Source of the DNA: Alphaproteobacteria bacterium UBA3307
Lineage (GTDB): Bacteria; Pseudomonadota; Alphaproteobacteria; RF32; CAG-239
Reading direction: 5' to 3'
NCBI GenBank assembly: GCA_002361365.1
Contig: DEST01000055.1
Location: forward strand, 1 to 19,090
DNA length: 19,090 nt
The notes under the pieces: model-generated
Seen by the model: the letters and a program-made list of their open reading frames with translations, nothing else
Told to the model about the DNA's origin: nothing
Databases searched by the model: none
In this document: positions 1 through 7,176 of the stretch, piece by piece
How positions within the stretch are numbered: the stretch's first letter is position 1
How the letters are laid out: each line of letters opens with the position of its first letter
Position numbers and translations under genes: made by a program

Positions 1-107
1 TACTCACGCCTTGTCGTGAGGTTCTTAAATAAATACATTATAATTTCAATTCTGAAAACGATTTTAGACGAAAATTATCGAAAAAGCAAGAGGAAAATAC
101 AGTTTAT

Positions 108-175
108 AAAAAAATCCCTCGCGGCGATATATAGCGTCATGCCTCGATTCCGACAGGAATCGTCAGGGCATCTTC
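108..175. repeat. 68-bp palindromic intergenic repeat, copy 1
   Basis: This 68-bp segment recurs at 260-327 with only three substitutions by eye. Each copy contains an imperfect inverted repeat (ATGCC-t-CGATTCC facing GGAATCG...GGGCAT) that would fold into a long hairpin. It resembles the REP-like or Rickettsia-palindrome-like elements found between genes in AT-rich alphaproteobacteria. That family resemblance is my inference. The first ~660 bases of the window hold only such repeats and no convincing gene. Confidence 0.85.
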
Positions 176-259
176 CGCTTCTTAAATAATTTGTAGATCG
201 CTTGACGCATTTGCCTTGCGGCAAAGCGAGCGATGACTCTTTATGATTTTAAGGGCAAC

Positions 260-327
260 AAAAAAATCCCTCGCGGCGATATATAACGTCATGCCTCGAT
301 TCCGTCAGGAATCGTCGGGGCATCTTC
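260..327. repeat. 68-bp palindromic intergenic repeat, copy 2
   Basis: Second copy of the 68-bp element at 108-175, in the same orientation and differing at three positions. It runs directly into the longer repeat beginning at 319, so repeat modules are stacked here. An open frame on the minus strand across 249-446 is made of repeat sequence and is not a credible gene. Confidence 0.85.
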
Positions 328-534
328 AAATTAAAAAAAATTAGTGCTTCGCAAAGACCAGATTCCTCGATGACCTGACGCGCAGCGCAGGTCAAGGAAT
401 GACATAAAAAAAATAAAAAGTCCGATAATAAATGAAAAATTGCCATTTTCGGAAACGAAACTATCGGACTTTATGGGATACAACCCTAACAATGCAAAAA
501 CCGCCTGCATTGAGGCGGTTTTTAAAAATGGTGC
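319..534. repeat. ~215-bp direct repeat, left copy
   Basis: Almost the same sequence recurs at 4454-4668 in the same orientation, with about ten substitutions and one single-base indel by eye. Modules in order are: an A-rich lead; a palindrome (~360-400, ATTCCTCGATGACCTG facing CAGGTCAAGGAAT); a 10-bp inverted repeat AAAGTCCGAT (417-426) / ATCGGACTTT (463-472); and the hairpin at 496-523, ending in AATGGTGC. The two copies bracket the acetyltransferase, sulP and orphan genes. They could therefore support deletion or duplication of that ~4-kb segment by homologous recombination. Confidence 0.85.
496..523. terminator. Terminator-like hairpin, family copy 1
   Basis: A perfect 10-bp stem AAAAACCGCC / GGCGGTTTTT encloses the 8-base loop TGCATTGA. 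The A-run on one side and T-run on the other would let it act as an intrinsic terminator on either strand. The same hairpin with the same loop recurs at 1463-1489, 3441-3467 and 4630-4657, always in the same orientation. Confidence 0.7.
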
Positions 535-677
535 GCGATACTACGCAACTATCGGACTGAAAATTACAATGAATATAGACAGCTTGAGTATAAATTGGAG
601 TTGGATTTTATAAAAAATTAACACTTATTATCTTACAATTTTACAATTGCTTACTATAACTTTTGGAGAAATTTATT

Positions 678-1394
678 ATGCTGAAATATATGGAAAATTT
701 ATATGAAGTCAGAGTACAAAGAAAAAACATCTGTTACATCAAAGATGGCGTAATGTATTTTAAGTGGGCATTTCCGATTGCCAGAGGCGGTCTTAATCCA
801 ACTTATGCCGAAAAAGTTAATAAAACAATACTGAAAAATATCTTTGCCGAAACGAAAAACTATAAAACTATGTTGGCTTCTCCGCTAGAAAATTTACACA
901 TAAAATTTCCGAATGAACTGGAACTCTCGGAAAAAGTTATTGTTTATGGTTTGGAACAAAAACAACTTATTCCGACAACAAACAACCTAATCTTAAAAAT
1001 TGTCAGAACTAAAGAAGATTTGATTTTATGGGGACAGATAGCGTCTAAAATATACGACAAATGGGATACAGATTCCATTTATGAATCATTTAAGACCGAT
1101 TTAGGAAAAAAATATGCAAATTATTTTATCTTTTACAAAGGTAAAAATCCGGTCGGTATATCGCAAGTAATTCGCGGTGGCGGTTGTTCGGCTGTTTATT
1201 GGATAGGTGTTTTGAATGAATATAGAAACAAAGGTTATGGAACGGAAGTAACCGTGCAGACACTTAACTACGAAATCAGTCACAAACACCATAAATTTAT
1301 CTTAACGGCATCTGATTTAGGGCTTATTATCTATAAGAAACTCGGATTTAAACCGGTTGAGACATTTTATGAATATAATATGAAAGTCCGATAA
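678..1394 (+). CDS. GNAT-family N-acetyltransferase
   Basis: Encodes about 238 residues. The C-terminal half (roughly residues 105-238) looks like a GNAT fold that would move an acyl group from acyl-CoA to an amine; the substrate cannot be told. The acetyl-CoA pyrophosphate-binding motif is visible as YRNKGYGTE near residue 184, followed by a typical GNAT ending with YKKLGFKPVETFYEY. The first ~100 residues match no domain I recognise. I chose ATG 678 because GGAGA at 665-669 sits 8 bases upstream; a TTG at 663 would extend the frame but overlaps that site. The last codons and stop lie inside an AAAGTCCGAT repeat arm (1383-1392), so an element may have landed at the gene's end. It stands alone, between repeats. 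Confidence 0.75.
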   Translation: MLKYMENLYEVRVQRKNICYIKDGVMYFKWAFPIARGGLNPTYAEKVNKTILKNIFAETKNYKTMLASPLENLHIKFPNELELSEKVIVYGLEQKQLIPTTNNLILKIVRTKEDLILWGQIASKIYDKWDTDSIYESFKTDLGKKYANYFIFYKGKNPVGISQVIRGGGCSAVYWIGVLNEYRNKGYGTEVTVQTLNYEISHKHHKFILTASDLGLIIYKKLGFKPVETFYEYNMKVR

Positions 1395-1489
1395 TTTTTG
1401 CGGAATTACTATTTTTTGGGTTCATCAAATCGGACTTTTCACAAGTCCACCCCAACAAAAGCAAAAACCGCCTGCATTGAGGCGGTTTT
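1383..1489. repeat. Short repeat unit with inverted arms and hairpin, copy 2
   Basis: This unit has the same architecture as 417-523 but a different interior. AAAGTCCGAT (1383-1392) faces ATCGGACTTT (1429-1438) as a perfect 10-bp inverted repeat. It is followed after ~25 bases by the shared hairpin (1463-1489, stem AAAACCGCC / GGCGGTTTT, loop TGCATTGA). The left arm supplies the final codons and stop of the upstream acetyltransferase gene. The hairpin probably terminates that gene and also sits downstream of the convergent sulP gene. Confidence 0.75.
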
Positions 1490-1605
1490 GTAAAATTAAG
1501 TACTCTTTATGGCGCGCTTAACACTGTGTATTTTCGCAGTTATTCAAAACCTGAAACGCTTTTAAAGTTTTCTGTTTTAGGCGTATGCTCTGATAAAAAT
1601 TTTAC

Positions 1606-3297
1606 TTATACCTCCTTTTTCAGGCGGTTAACATAACGCTTAGCCATTGCCACTGCTTTATCATAGTTTGACGCGGTTGCAATGTCAGAAAGTTGAACAT
1701 GTGCATTTGCAAATGCCTGATGCAAAATACGTTTAGGCTGAGTTTTGATGTTGGAAATAATTACTTTTGTGTGATTTTTATGCATTTTTTCAATAAATTC
1801 CACAATCAAATTAGCTCCGCTTGCATCAATCATTGAAACGTGTCCCATTCGGATAATTACTACATTCGGCCGTGATTCTATATTGCGGAAAAATTGTGAA
1901 ATTTCCGATACAACCCCAAAAAACAACGGACCGGCTACTCGCACAACAACAATCTTTTTATCCCTTAAATCTTGAGCAACCGCAACATTTATATCTTGAA
2001 CCATATCTTCCATATTGGCCAGCTCTATTTCTTTACTCATACGGTGCATAAAAATAACGGCAGCCATAATAAAACCAACGGCGATTGCCGCACTCAAGTT
2101 GACCAAAACCGTGAGCAAAACAGTGACAATCAGCGTATATCTGTCGCCGGCCTGAGATTTGCATAATCCCCACATTTTATCAAGGTTCAACATATTCCAT
2201 CCGATAATAACCAAAATCAAAGCCAACGCGGCCAACGGAATATATTTTACCAACGGCGAAAGACCGAACATAAAAGCAAATAAAAACACTGATTGCATCA
2301 TGCCTGAAACAGGAGAGTATGCGTTGGCTCGATAATTGGTGGCAGTACGTGCAATCGCACCGGTTGCCGGAAGTCCCATAAAAAAAGCCGAACCAATATT
2401 AGCCAATCCCTCGCCAATCAATTCGGCATTCGGATTATGTGCATCACCACTCATACTATCCACGACTTTTGCACTAAGTAAAGACTCAACGGCCGCCAAA
2501 AAAGCAATGGTTAAGGCACTGGCAAAAACGCTTCGGAACAAATCAAAACTCAATTCCGGCAGTTGCGGCATAGGCAGCGTTTTCGGCAAATCTCCATATT
2601 TGCTTCCGATTGTTTCTACCGGAAGATTTAAGCCCACGGCAAGCAATGTTGTAACCACCAAAATTGCCAAATAAACCGGAATTTTCGGCGTAAACCTGCG
2701 AATAAAAATATATAAAGCAAGGGAAACAGCACTGATAAGAGCGGAATACAAATTTGAGGCTGGCAAATTTTTTATATATATAATCCATTTGTCCGTAAAA
2801 CCTTTCGGCAAACTATCCAAATCCATTCCGAATAAATCTTTAATTTGTGTGGTAATAAGCGTCAAGCCGATACCCGCCGTAAATCCTATAACGACCGGAT
2901 ATGGAATGTATTTGATATAACTTCCGAGTTTGCATAATCCGGCAAAAATCAAAATAACGCCGGTCAACAGCATAGATGCAATTAAGCCATTGTATCCGTA
3001 TCCTTGTAAAACCTCTAAAACTAAAATGGCAAAAGCACCGGTAGGTCCACCGATTTGATACCGGCTTCCGCCACACAATGCAATAATAAAACCGGCGACA
3101 ATTGCAGTATATAATCCTTGTGCCGGTGATAATCCGCTGGCAATAGCCAAAGCCATTGCCAAAGGTAGCGAAACAATGCTGACTGTTAAGCCGGAAATAC
3201 AATCTCGGCGAAAATTGTTAAAAGAATATCCTTGACTTATTATATCTATCGATTTCGGCATATAGTCATTTTTAATTTTATTCCATAGTCCTTGCAT
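1606..3297 (-). CDS. SulP/SLC26 family anion transporter (sulfate permease type)
   Basis: Encodes 563 residues, a normal length for bacterial SulP carriers, which move sulfate, bicarbonate or dicarboxylates across the inner membrane with H+ or Na+. Family marks are the early FRRDCISGLTVSIVSLPLAM segment, the IGGPTGAF motif (~residue 82-89), NAELIGEGLANIGS and the GAIARTATNYR stretch. Many hydrophobic helices fill residues ~40-430. The last ~120 residues form a cytoplasmic STAS domain, with MIDASGANLIVEF as the conserved STAS helix start. An AAAGGA Shine-Dalgarno precedes the ATG by 8 bases. The substrate is not predictable: DASG here resembles both sulfate and bicarbonate branches. It faces the acetyltransferase convergently and has no visible operon partner. 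Confidence 0.93.
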   Translation of the reverse strand: MQGLWNKIKNDYMPKSIDIISQGYSFNNFRRDCISGLTVSIVSLPLAMALAIASGLSPAQGLYTAIVAGFIIALCGGSRYQIGGPTGAFAILVLEVLQGYGYNGLIASMLLTGVILIFAGLCKLGSYIKYIPYPVVIGFTAGIGLTLITTQIKDLFGMDLDSLPKGFTDKWIIYIKNLPASNLYSALISAVSLALYIFIRRFTPKIPVYLAILVVTTLLAVGLNLPVETIGSKYGDLPKTLPMPQLPELSFDLFRSVFASALTIAFLAAVESLLSAKVVDSMSGDAHNPNAELIGEGLANIGSAFFMGLPATGAIARTATNYRANAYSPVSGMMQSVFLFAFMFGLSPLVKYIPLAALALILVIIGWNMLNLDKMWGLCKSQAGDRYTLIVTVLLTVLVNLSAAIAVGFIMAAVIFMHRMSKEIELANMEDMVQDINVAVAQDLRDKKIVVVRVAGPLFFGVVSEISQFFRNIESRPNVVIIRMGHVSMIDASGANLIVEFIEKMHKNHTKVIISNIKTQPKRILHQAFANAHVQLSDIATASNYDKAVAMAKRYVNRLKKEV

Positions 3298-3378
3298 TTT
3301 TTTAGTCCTTTCATTAATTCGCCGTAAAATAGCGACAAATGATTAACAAATAAATAAAAAATCAGATTAATTTACTAC

Positions 3379-3419
3379 ACTTTCGGATTGCTGACGCAAT
3401 CTTATCGCAAGTTAGCTTC
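3379..3419. repeat. ~41-bp repeat, copy 1
   Basis: ACTTTCGGATTGC...GCAATC...AGCTTC is a small hairpin-bearing repeat (stem GATTGC/GCAATC, 3386-3401) with a diverged copy at 4753-4794. It lies upstream of sulP on the divergent side and just before a copy of the terminator-like hairpin, so it belongs to the same mosaic of intergenic modules. Confidence 0.6.
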
Positions 3420-3440
3420 TTTTACTTCTGATATCAATGC

Positions 3441-3467
3441 AAAAACCGCCTGCATTGAGGCGGTTTT
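3441..3467. terminator. Terminator-like hairpin, family copy 3
   Basis: Stem AAAACCGCC / GGCGGTTTT with loop TGCATTGA, identical to the other three copies. On the minus strand it lies about 80 bp past the stop of the orphan gene (3548), so it probably terminates that transcript before the sulP promoter. The following AAAAATGGTGCGC...TATCGGAC matches the sequence after copy 1, so the repeat extends to about 3503. Confidence 0.7.
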
Positions 3468-3547
3468 CAAAAATGGTGCGCTTTGCTTTGCGATTATCGG
3501 ACGAACTATCCGCAAGAATGTAAAGAACTGGGAATAAAGAAGATAGC

Positions 3548-4321
3548 TTAATCCTTAACTTTTTTGTTTGATACCATCTTTTCAACAATCCTTGACACAC
3601 CCGCTTCTAATCCTTTTAATGGCATTTTCTTCTTTTCTAAATTTGTTCCCAACGCCTCATCAATATCATGTGTAATCTTCTTACGAAGTGAGGCAAGCCT
3701 GTTGGTAGCTACATCATTTGTAGCAACAGATTTTTCTTTAGCTGTTTCAATTTTATCTGCTCCGACAAATTTATTTAGTGCATTTTTGGCATTTTCCTTT
3801 TTTAATGCGACTCCTTGCCAGTAATCTTCTGCTTCTTGTTGTCTTTTTAATTCTTGTTCTTTTTTCTGTTGAGCTTCTATTTCACGAAGATGAGGGATCT
3901 CTGTTATTAAATTTTTAAGTTCATCAACTATCGTATTACCTTCTATTTGGTTTAGAAACTTTTTAACAGCCGTAGCTTCTTTTGATTTATCGTCATACAA
4001 TCTTGCGGCGATTTCTCTTTTATAATCAACTTTTTGTTCAGGCCATACTTGAGGAGGAATATCTTGAAGATAGCCAGCATCTTTCATGCCTTTACGGCGA
4101 ATAGAGTAGAGACTGTTTTCATTAGATGACAACGTTAATTCAAGATAATTAGTATTCTCATCGTGATAACCTTTAGGCCATGGATTATTGTCCTCAAGTG
4201 TTTCTGCTTTATATGTTGTTATTCCGCTTTCAATAGATAAAGTTAAAGCCTCTTTACCTTCGCCAAACTGATATACTGCTTTTTCCGGAGTATTTTCTAA
4301 CTCTTTTATTTCTTCAGCCAT
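3548..4321 (-). CDS. Orphan coiled-coil protein of unknown function
   Basis: Encodes 257 residues, which I do not recognise. The first ~105 residues look like a small globular domain (VYQFGEGKEALTLSIESG, then NYLELTLSSNENSLYSIRRKG). The rest is charged and helical, with a Gln/Glu/Lys-rich coiled coil around residues 150-175 and a Lys-rich C-terminus. No signal peptide or membrane segment is visible, so it should be cytoplasmic. A good AAGGAG site lies 7 bases before the ATG, and the frame is clean with no close overlap, so it is a real gene. It lies alone between repeat arrays inside the segment bracketed by the 215-bp direct repeats. This fits an accessory gene, but its role cannot be inferred. 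Confidence 0.75.
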   Translation of the reverse strand: MAEEIKELENTPEKAVYQFGEGKEALTLSIESGITTYKAETLEDNNPWPKGYHDENTNYLELTLSSNENSLYSIRRKGMKDAGYLQDIPPQVWPEQKVDYKREIAARLYDDKSKEATAVKKFLNQIEGNTIVDELKNLITEIPHLREIEAQQKKEQELKRQQEAEDYWQGVALKKENAKNALNKFVGADKIETAKEKSVATNDVATNRLASLRKKITHDIDEALGTNLEKKKMPLKGLEAGVSRIVEKMVSNKKVKD

Positions 4322-4453
4322 TTTAATTCTCCTTATACGAATCGTTTATGATATTTTCATTTTACCCTCCTCATGATTTTTTGTCAAGTGTTTTTTCTAA
4401 AAAATGAAAAAACAAATAATGTCATATCTATTTTGCCAACAGGCAAAATTCAA

Positions 4454-4668
4454 GGCATCTTCAAATTAAAAAAAATTAGTGCTTTGCAAAGACCAGATTC
4501 CTTGATGACCTGACGCGCAGCGCAGGTCAAGGAATGACATAAAAAAATAAAAAGTCCGATAGTAAATGAAAAAATGCTGTTTTAGGGAGCGGAACTATCG
4601 GACTTTATGGGATACAACCCTAACAATGCAAAAACCGCCTGCATTGAGGCGGTTTTTAAAAATGGTGC
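4454..4668. repeat. ~215-bp direct repeat, right copy
   Basis: Right-hand copy of 319-534, including the bacterial-REP-like palindrome, the AAAGTCCGAT (4551-4560) / ATCGGACTTT (4597-4606) arms and the hairpin. Most differences are concentrated between the two arms, where the sequence seems free to drift. The copy stops at AATGGTGC and then continues directly into a duplicate of the neighbouring tRNA 3' end. Confidence 0.85.
4630..4657. terminator. Terminator-like hairpin, family copy 4
   Basis: Perfect 10-bp stem AAAAACCGCC / GGCGGTTTTT with loop TGCATTGA. Read on the minus strand it follows the duplicated tRNA 3' end directly (GCACCA, then T-run and hairpin), exactly where a tRNA terminator would sit. 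Confidence 0.7.
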
Positions 4669-4679
4669 CGCTGATAAGA
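4663..4679 (-). repeat. Duplicate of tRNA-Thr 3' end (att-like scar)
   Basis: These 17 bases are identical to 4850-4866, the last 17 bases of tRNA-Thr(GGT) including CCA, in the same orientation and 187 bp apart. Direct repeats of a tRNA 3' end are the classical footprint left by integrases that insert into tRNA genes. The interval between them (4680-4849) is too short for an element and contains no integrase, so at most a remnant is left. Partial duplication by repeat shuffling is the alternative. Confidence 0.65.
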
Positions 4680-4752
4680 TTGTCCCCTTCGCTAAAGCTC
4701 CGGCGACGCCTCGTCGGCGGCAAATAAAATCTTGCCGCTATCTCGGCTCCGG

Positions 4753-4794
4753 ACTTTCGGATTGCTTCCAGCAATCTCGTCGTAAGTCCGCTTC
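4753..4794. repeat. ~41-bp repeat, copy 2
   Basis: Diverged copy of 3379-3419, with the same small hairpin (GATTGCT/AGCAATC) and the same flanks ACTTTCGG and GCTTC. It lies between the duplicated tRNA end and the tRNA terminator. Nothing else in 4680-4806 looks functional. Confidence 0.55.
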
Positions 4795-4806
4795 AACCAC
4801 CGATTA

Positions 4807-4852
4807 CCAATAATAAAAGAGAGCACCTTCCGGTGCCCTCTTTTATTATTGG
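4807..4852 (-). terminator. Intrinsic terminator of tRNA-Thr(GGT)
   Basis: A very long stem pairs 4807-4827 with 4832-4852 around the loop TTCC, with one mismatch in about 21 pairs. On the minus strand it begins at the encoded CCA and ends in a T-rich run (CTCTCTTTTATTATT). The outer base pairs use the CCA itself, so terminator and tRNA 3' end overlap. Confidence 0.85.
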
Positions 4853-4924
4853 TGCCGCTGATAAGAATCGGACTTACGACCCCGTCATTACCAATGACGT
4901 GCTCTACCACTGAGCTACAACGGC
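4850..4924 (-). tRNA. tRNA-Thr (anticodon GGT)
   Basis: A complete 75-nt cloverleaf is visible on the minus strand. Acceptor GCCGTTG pairs with CAGCGGC; D stem GCTC/GAGC has a GG-containing loop; the anticodon stem is CGTCA/TGACG with loop TTGGTAA (anticodon GGT); variable loop is GGGTC; T stem is GTAAG/CTTAT; discriminator is A and CCA is encoded. It decodes ACC and ACU. The T loop reads TCCGATT, so position 55, almost always U (pseudouridine), is C here. All stems pair, so it is probably functional despite that base. Confidence 0.93.
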
Positions 4925-4944
4925 ATAAGTTTTGCAACAATTAC

Positions 4945-4972
4945 AAAATACATAGAACTTTTTAAAAATCAA
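4945..4972 (-). promoter_or_regulatory. Probable sigma-70 promoter of tRNA-Thr(GGT)
   Basis: On the minus strand TTGATT (4967-4972) is followed after 16 bases by TATTTT (4945-4950), preceded by an extended TG. The tRNA starts about 20 bases past the -10, which fits a short leader. Judged by consensus only. Confidence 0.5.
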
Positions 4973-5070
4973 TTACTTTTTTTATTTTTTTGCAAAATTT
5001 ATGTAATTTTTTTACTTTTTCCACATAGAATGGCATAAATATTTGTGCATAAATAATTCAGAGGTATCAA

Positions 5071-7176
5071 ATGGCAGCTAAAAATTTTGATAAAAACAGC
5101 AGAAAAAACTCATCTAGCACTATTCTCACTGTTGAAGAAGAAAGTGAAAGTTGGTTCGCCAACGGATTGCATTTGTTTATTATAGGTTTCAGCCTGATAT
5201 GGTTTGGAATCGTAGCCGTGTATATTTCCAAATTTTTTGGGTGGGATAAGCTGTTTTCTATGTTACCAAGCGAATTTATTACCTTTATGACTTTGGTTAT
5301 TCTCCCTTTGGCTATTATGTGGGTAATTATGGCTTATATCGACCGCGGCAGTAGTTTTAAAAATGAAACACGAATGTTGCGAGATTCTCTTAATCAGGTG
5401 ATTTTTCCTGATTCTAACGGTACAGAAGCTACAAAAATGATTGCCAATGCCATCAAAGAACAGGTAGCCGAGCTCAAAGAAACAACTCGCGATGTTTGTG
5501 CGCAAAGTGATGTTATCAAACGTGATTTAACCGAACGTGTTGCTGATTTAAGGACGCTTTCCGATGAACTTGATAAATATTCATCCCAAACCATGCAAGC
5601 GCTCGGAGCTGAAATTCAGAAATTGATTGAAAATTTTGCTTTTGTTGCTGATAAGGCTTCCGCTGCTACTGCAGACTTCAGAGTAAATACTTTACAGATG
5701 CGAGAAGATAGCGAAAAACTTGTCAACTTAATGACCCCGATGGTAAACGAAATGGTCACCGCTGCCGAACGTGTTAAAGAAGTGGTAAATGTAAACAACG
5801 ATAATATCGCCAAAGCTCAAGAACAATTGAATCAATATTCCGAATCAAGTCAGCTTGCTATCGGTAAAATTATCGAATCTTGGGCGGTTAAGGGAGAAAA
5901 TCTCGAAAAAACATATTTACGCACTTCTGAAAACTGTGAAGAGCTTTTCCGCCGCCTTGATTCCGGAATTTCGCACATTGAAAACAGTATCAAAGAACAA
6001 AAACAGGTGGTAGAAACTCAATCCGGACTTATTGATAAAAATTCCACCTATTTAGACAACAAACTCGGCGAATATGGGCGGCTTATCAGCCTAGAGGTTG
6101 AGGCTATGGTAGAGCGTTCCAACACCTTAGAACGCAATGTGCAAGAGCAACTTAAAAGTATTCGAAACACTTCAGAACAAGTCAGTGAAGCTTTTACGCA
6201 ATTGGGAGAAGATGTTGCTGCCAAACGCAAACAGTTAGAAAGTGAAAGTCAGCAAATTGTCAACAACCTGAATACTACAGTTAATCAGTTAGGAGAGGAA
6301 ATGCGCCGAATGCAAGATTTGTACGGTAATGCCCAAAGCAAAAATGATGAATTTAATCAGTCTTTTGCCGCAGTTGCGCAAAATTTGCACGAGCTTGAAA
6401 ATGCACTATCCAATAATATTAACAATTTCAGCACAAGAGCGGAAGATGCTGTCAGTCGTTTTAATGAGGTTAATCAACGAGTTGGAGAAAATATCGGCAA
6501 ATTAGTTGAAAGTGCTGACAATATCAGTTCTCAAAGCAGAAATAATGCCGAAATGTTAATGGCACAAGACGACTTTGTAAATAAGGCAATTCTTGGTTTC
6601 AAACAGATTGCCGCGCAAATTGCCGAACTGACTAAGAACCTGCATCAAACCGGAGGAGATATCGGTACAACTCTGGCAAACTATGAAAATAAAATGTCAG
6701 GTTTCGGACAAATGGTTACCGCTCATCTGGATACCTTACAAAACGGATATCAAAAAGCCGAAAAACAATACGAAGCTTTTAGGCAAAGGCTCAAATCTGC
6801 CAGTGTGGATACTTTTATGCGTAATTCTAATGAAATGTTTCATGAATTGGAAACTATGTCTATTGACATCAATACTATGTTTAATCCGAGCGAAGATGAA
6901 GAGCTGTGGAAAAAATATTATGAAGGAGATCACGCCGTGTTTGCACGCCATTTAGCTAAAAATATGACCAAAAAGCAAGTAACGGCAATTCAAAAGAATT
7001 ATGAAACAAAGAGTGATTTTAGAATTTTGGCAGATAAATATATGGAAGACTTTGCCGGATTAGTGGCGGCTGCACGCGAAAGTGAACAGGCCGGCACATT
7101 GCTTGCATTGATTTCCGGCTCAGATATCGGCAAAATTTATTATATTCTGGCTCGAGCTTTAGGTAAAATAAACTGA
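5071..7176 (+). CDS. Two-TM inner-membrane protein with long coiled coil (TipN-like layout)
   Basis: Encodes 701 residues. Two hydrophobic segments lie near the N-terminus (about 33-52 and 69-90), separated by a short loop, so both ends should face the cytoplasm. From about 95 to 590 the chain is almost continuous heptad-like helix rich in Glu, Gln, Asn, Lys and Ala. The last ~110 residues form a more compact tail ending in SDIGKIYYILARALGKIN. The layout recalls Caulobacter polarity factor TipN and the alphaproteobacterial polar or growth scaffolds, but I see no homology that proves this, and methyl-accepting-receptor-like coiled coils are another reading. GAGG precedes the ATG by 6 bases. 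It ends TGATG, overlapping dusB by one base, so it is translationally coupled to dusB and trkA. Confidence 0.8.
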   Translation: MAAKNFDKNSRKNSSSTILTVEEESESWFANGLHLFIIGFSLIWFGIVAVYISKFFGWDKLFSMLPSEFITFMTLVILPLAIMWVIMAYIDRGSSFKNETRMLRDSLNQVIFPDSNGTEATKMIANAIKEQVAELKETTRDVCAQSDVIKRDLTERVADLRTLSDELDKYSSQTMQALGAEIQKLIENFAFVADKASAATADFRVNTLQMREDSEKLVNLMTPMVNEMVTAAERVKEVVNVNNDNIAKAQEQLNQYSESSQLAIGKIIESWAVKGENLEKTYLRTSENCEELFRRLDSGISHIENSIKEQKQVVETQSGLIDKNSTYLDNKLGEYGRLISLEVEAMVERSNTLERNVQEQLKSIRNTSEQVSEAFTQLGEDVAAKRKQLESESQQIVNNLNTTVNQLGEEMRRMQDLYGNAQSKNDEFNQSFAAVAQNLHELENALSNNINNFSTRAEDAVSRFNEVNQRVGENIGKLVESADNISSQSRNNAEMLMAQDDFVNKAILGFKQIAAQIAELTKNLHQTGGDIGTTLANYENKMSGFGQMVTAHLDTLQNGYQKAEKQYEAFRQRLKSASVDTFMRNSNEMFHELETMSIDINTMFNPSEDEELWKKYYEGDHAVFARHLAKNMTKKQVTAIQKNYETKSDFRILADKYMEDFAGLVAAARESEQAGTLLALISGSDIGKIYYILARALGKIN

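Noticed and set aside
476..548. A tRNA 3' half ending GCACCA on the minus strand
   Set aside because: The stretch before GCACCA (and its copy near 3503) cannot form a T arm and acceptor stem of correct lengths.
600..660. Promoter TTACAA-N16-TATAAC before the acetyltransferase gene
   Set aside because: The start site would fall at the Shine-Dalgarno, leaving no room for a leader; not reported as a feature.
4607..4813. 68-residue plus-strand frame
   Set aside because: It starts inside the 215-bp repeat, runs through the hairpin and the tRNA remnant and has no ribosome site; it is repeat sequence.
4692..4940. 82-residue minus-strand frame
   Set aside because: It is the translation of tRNA-Thr and its duplicated end.
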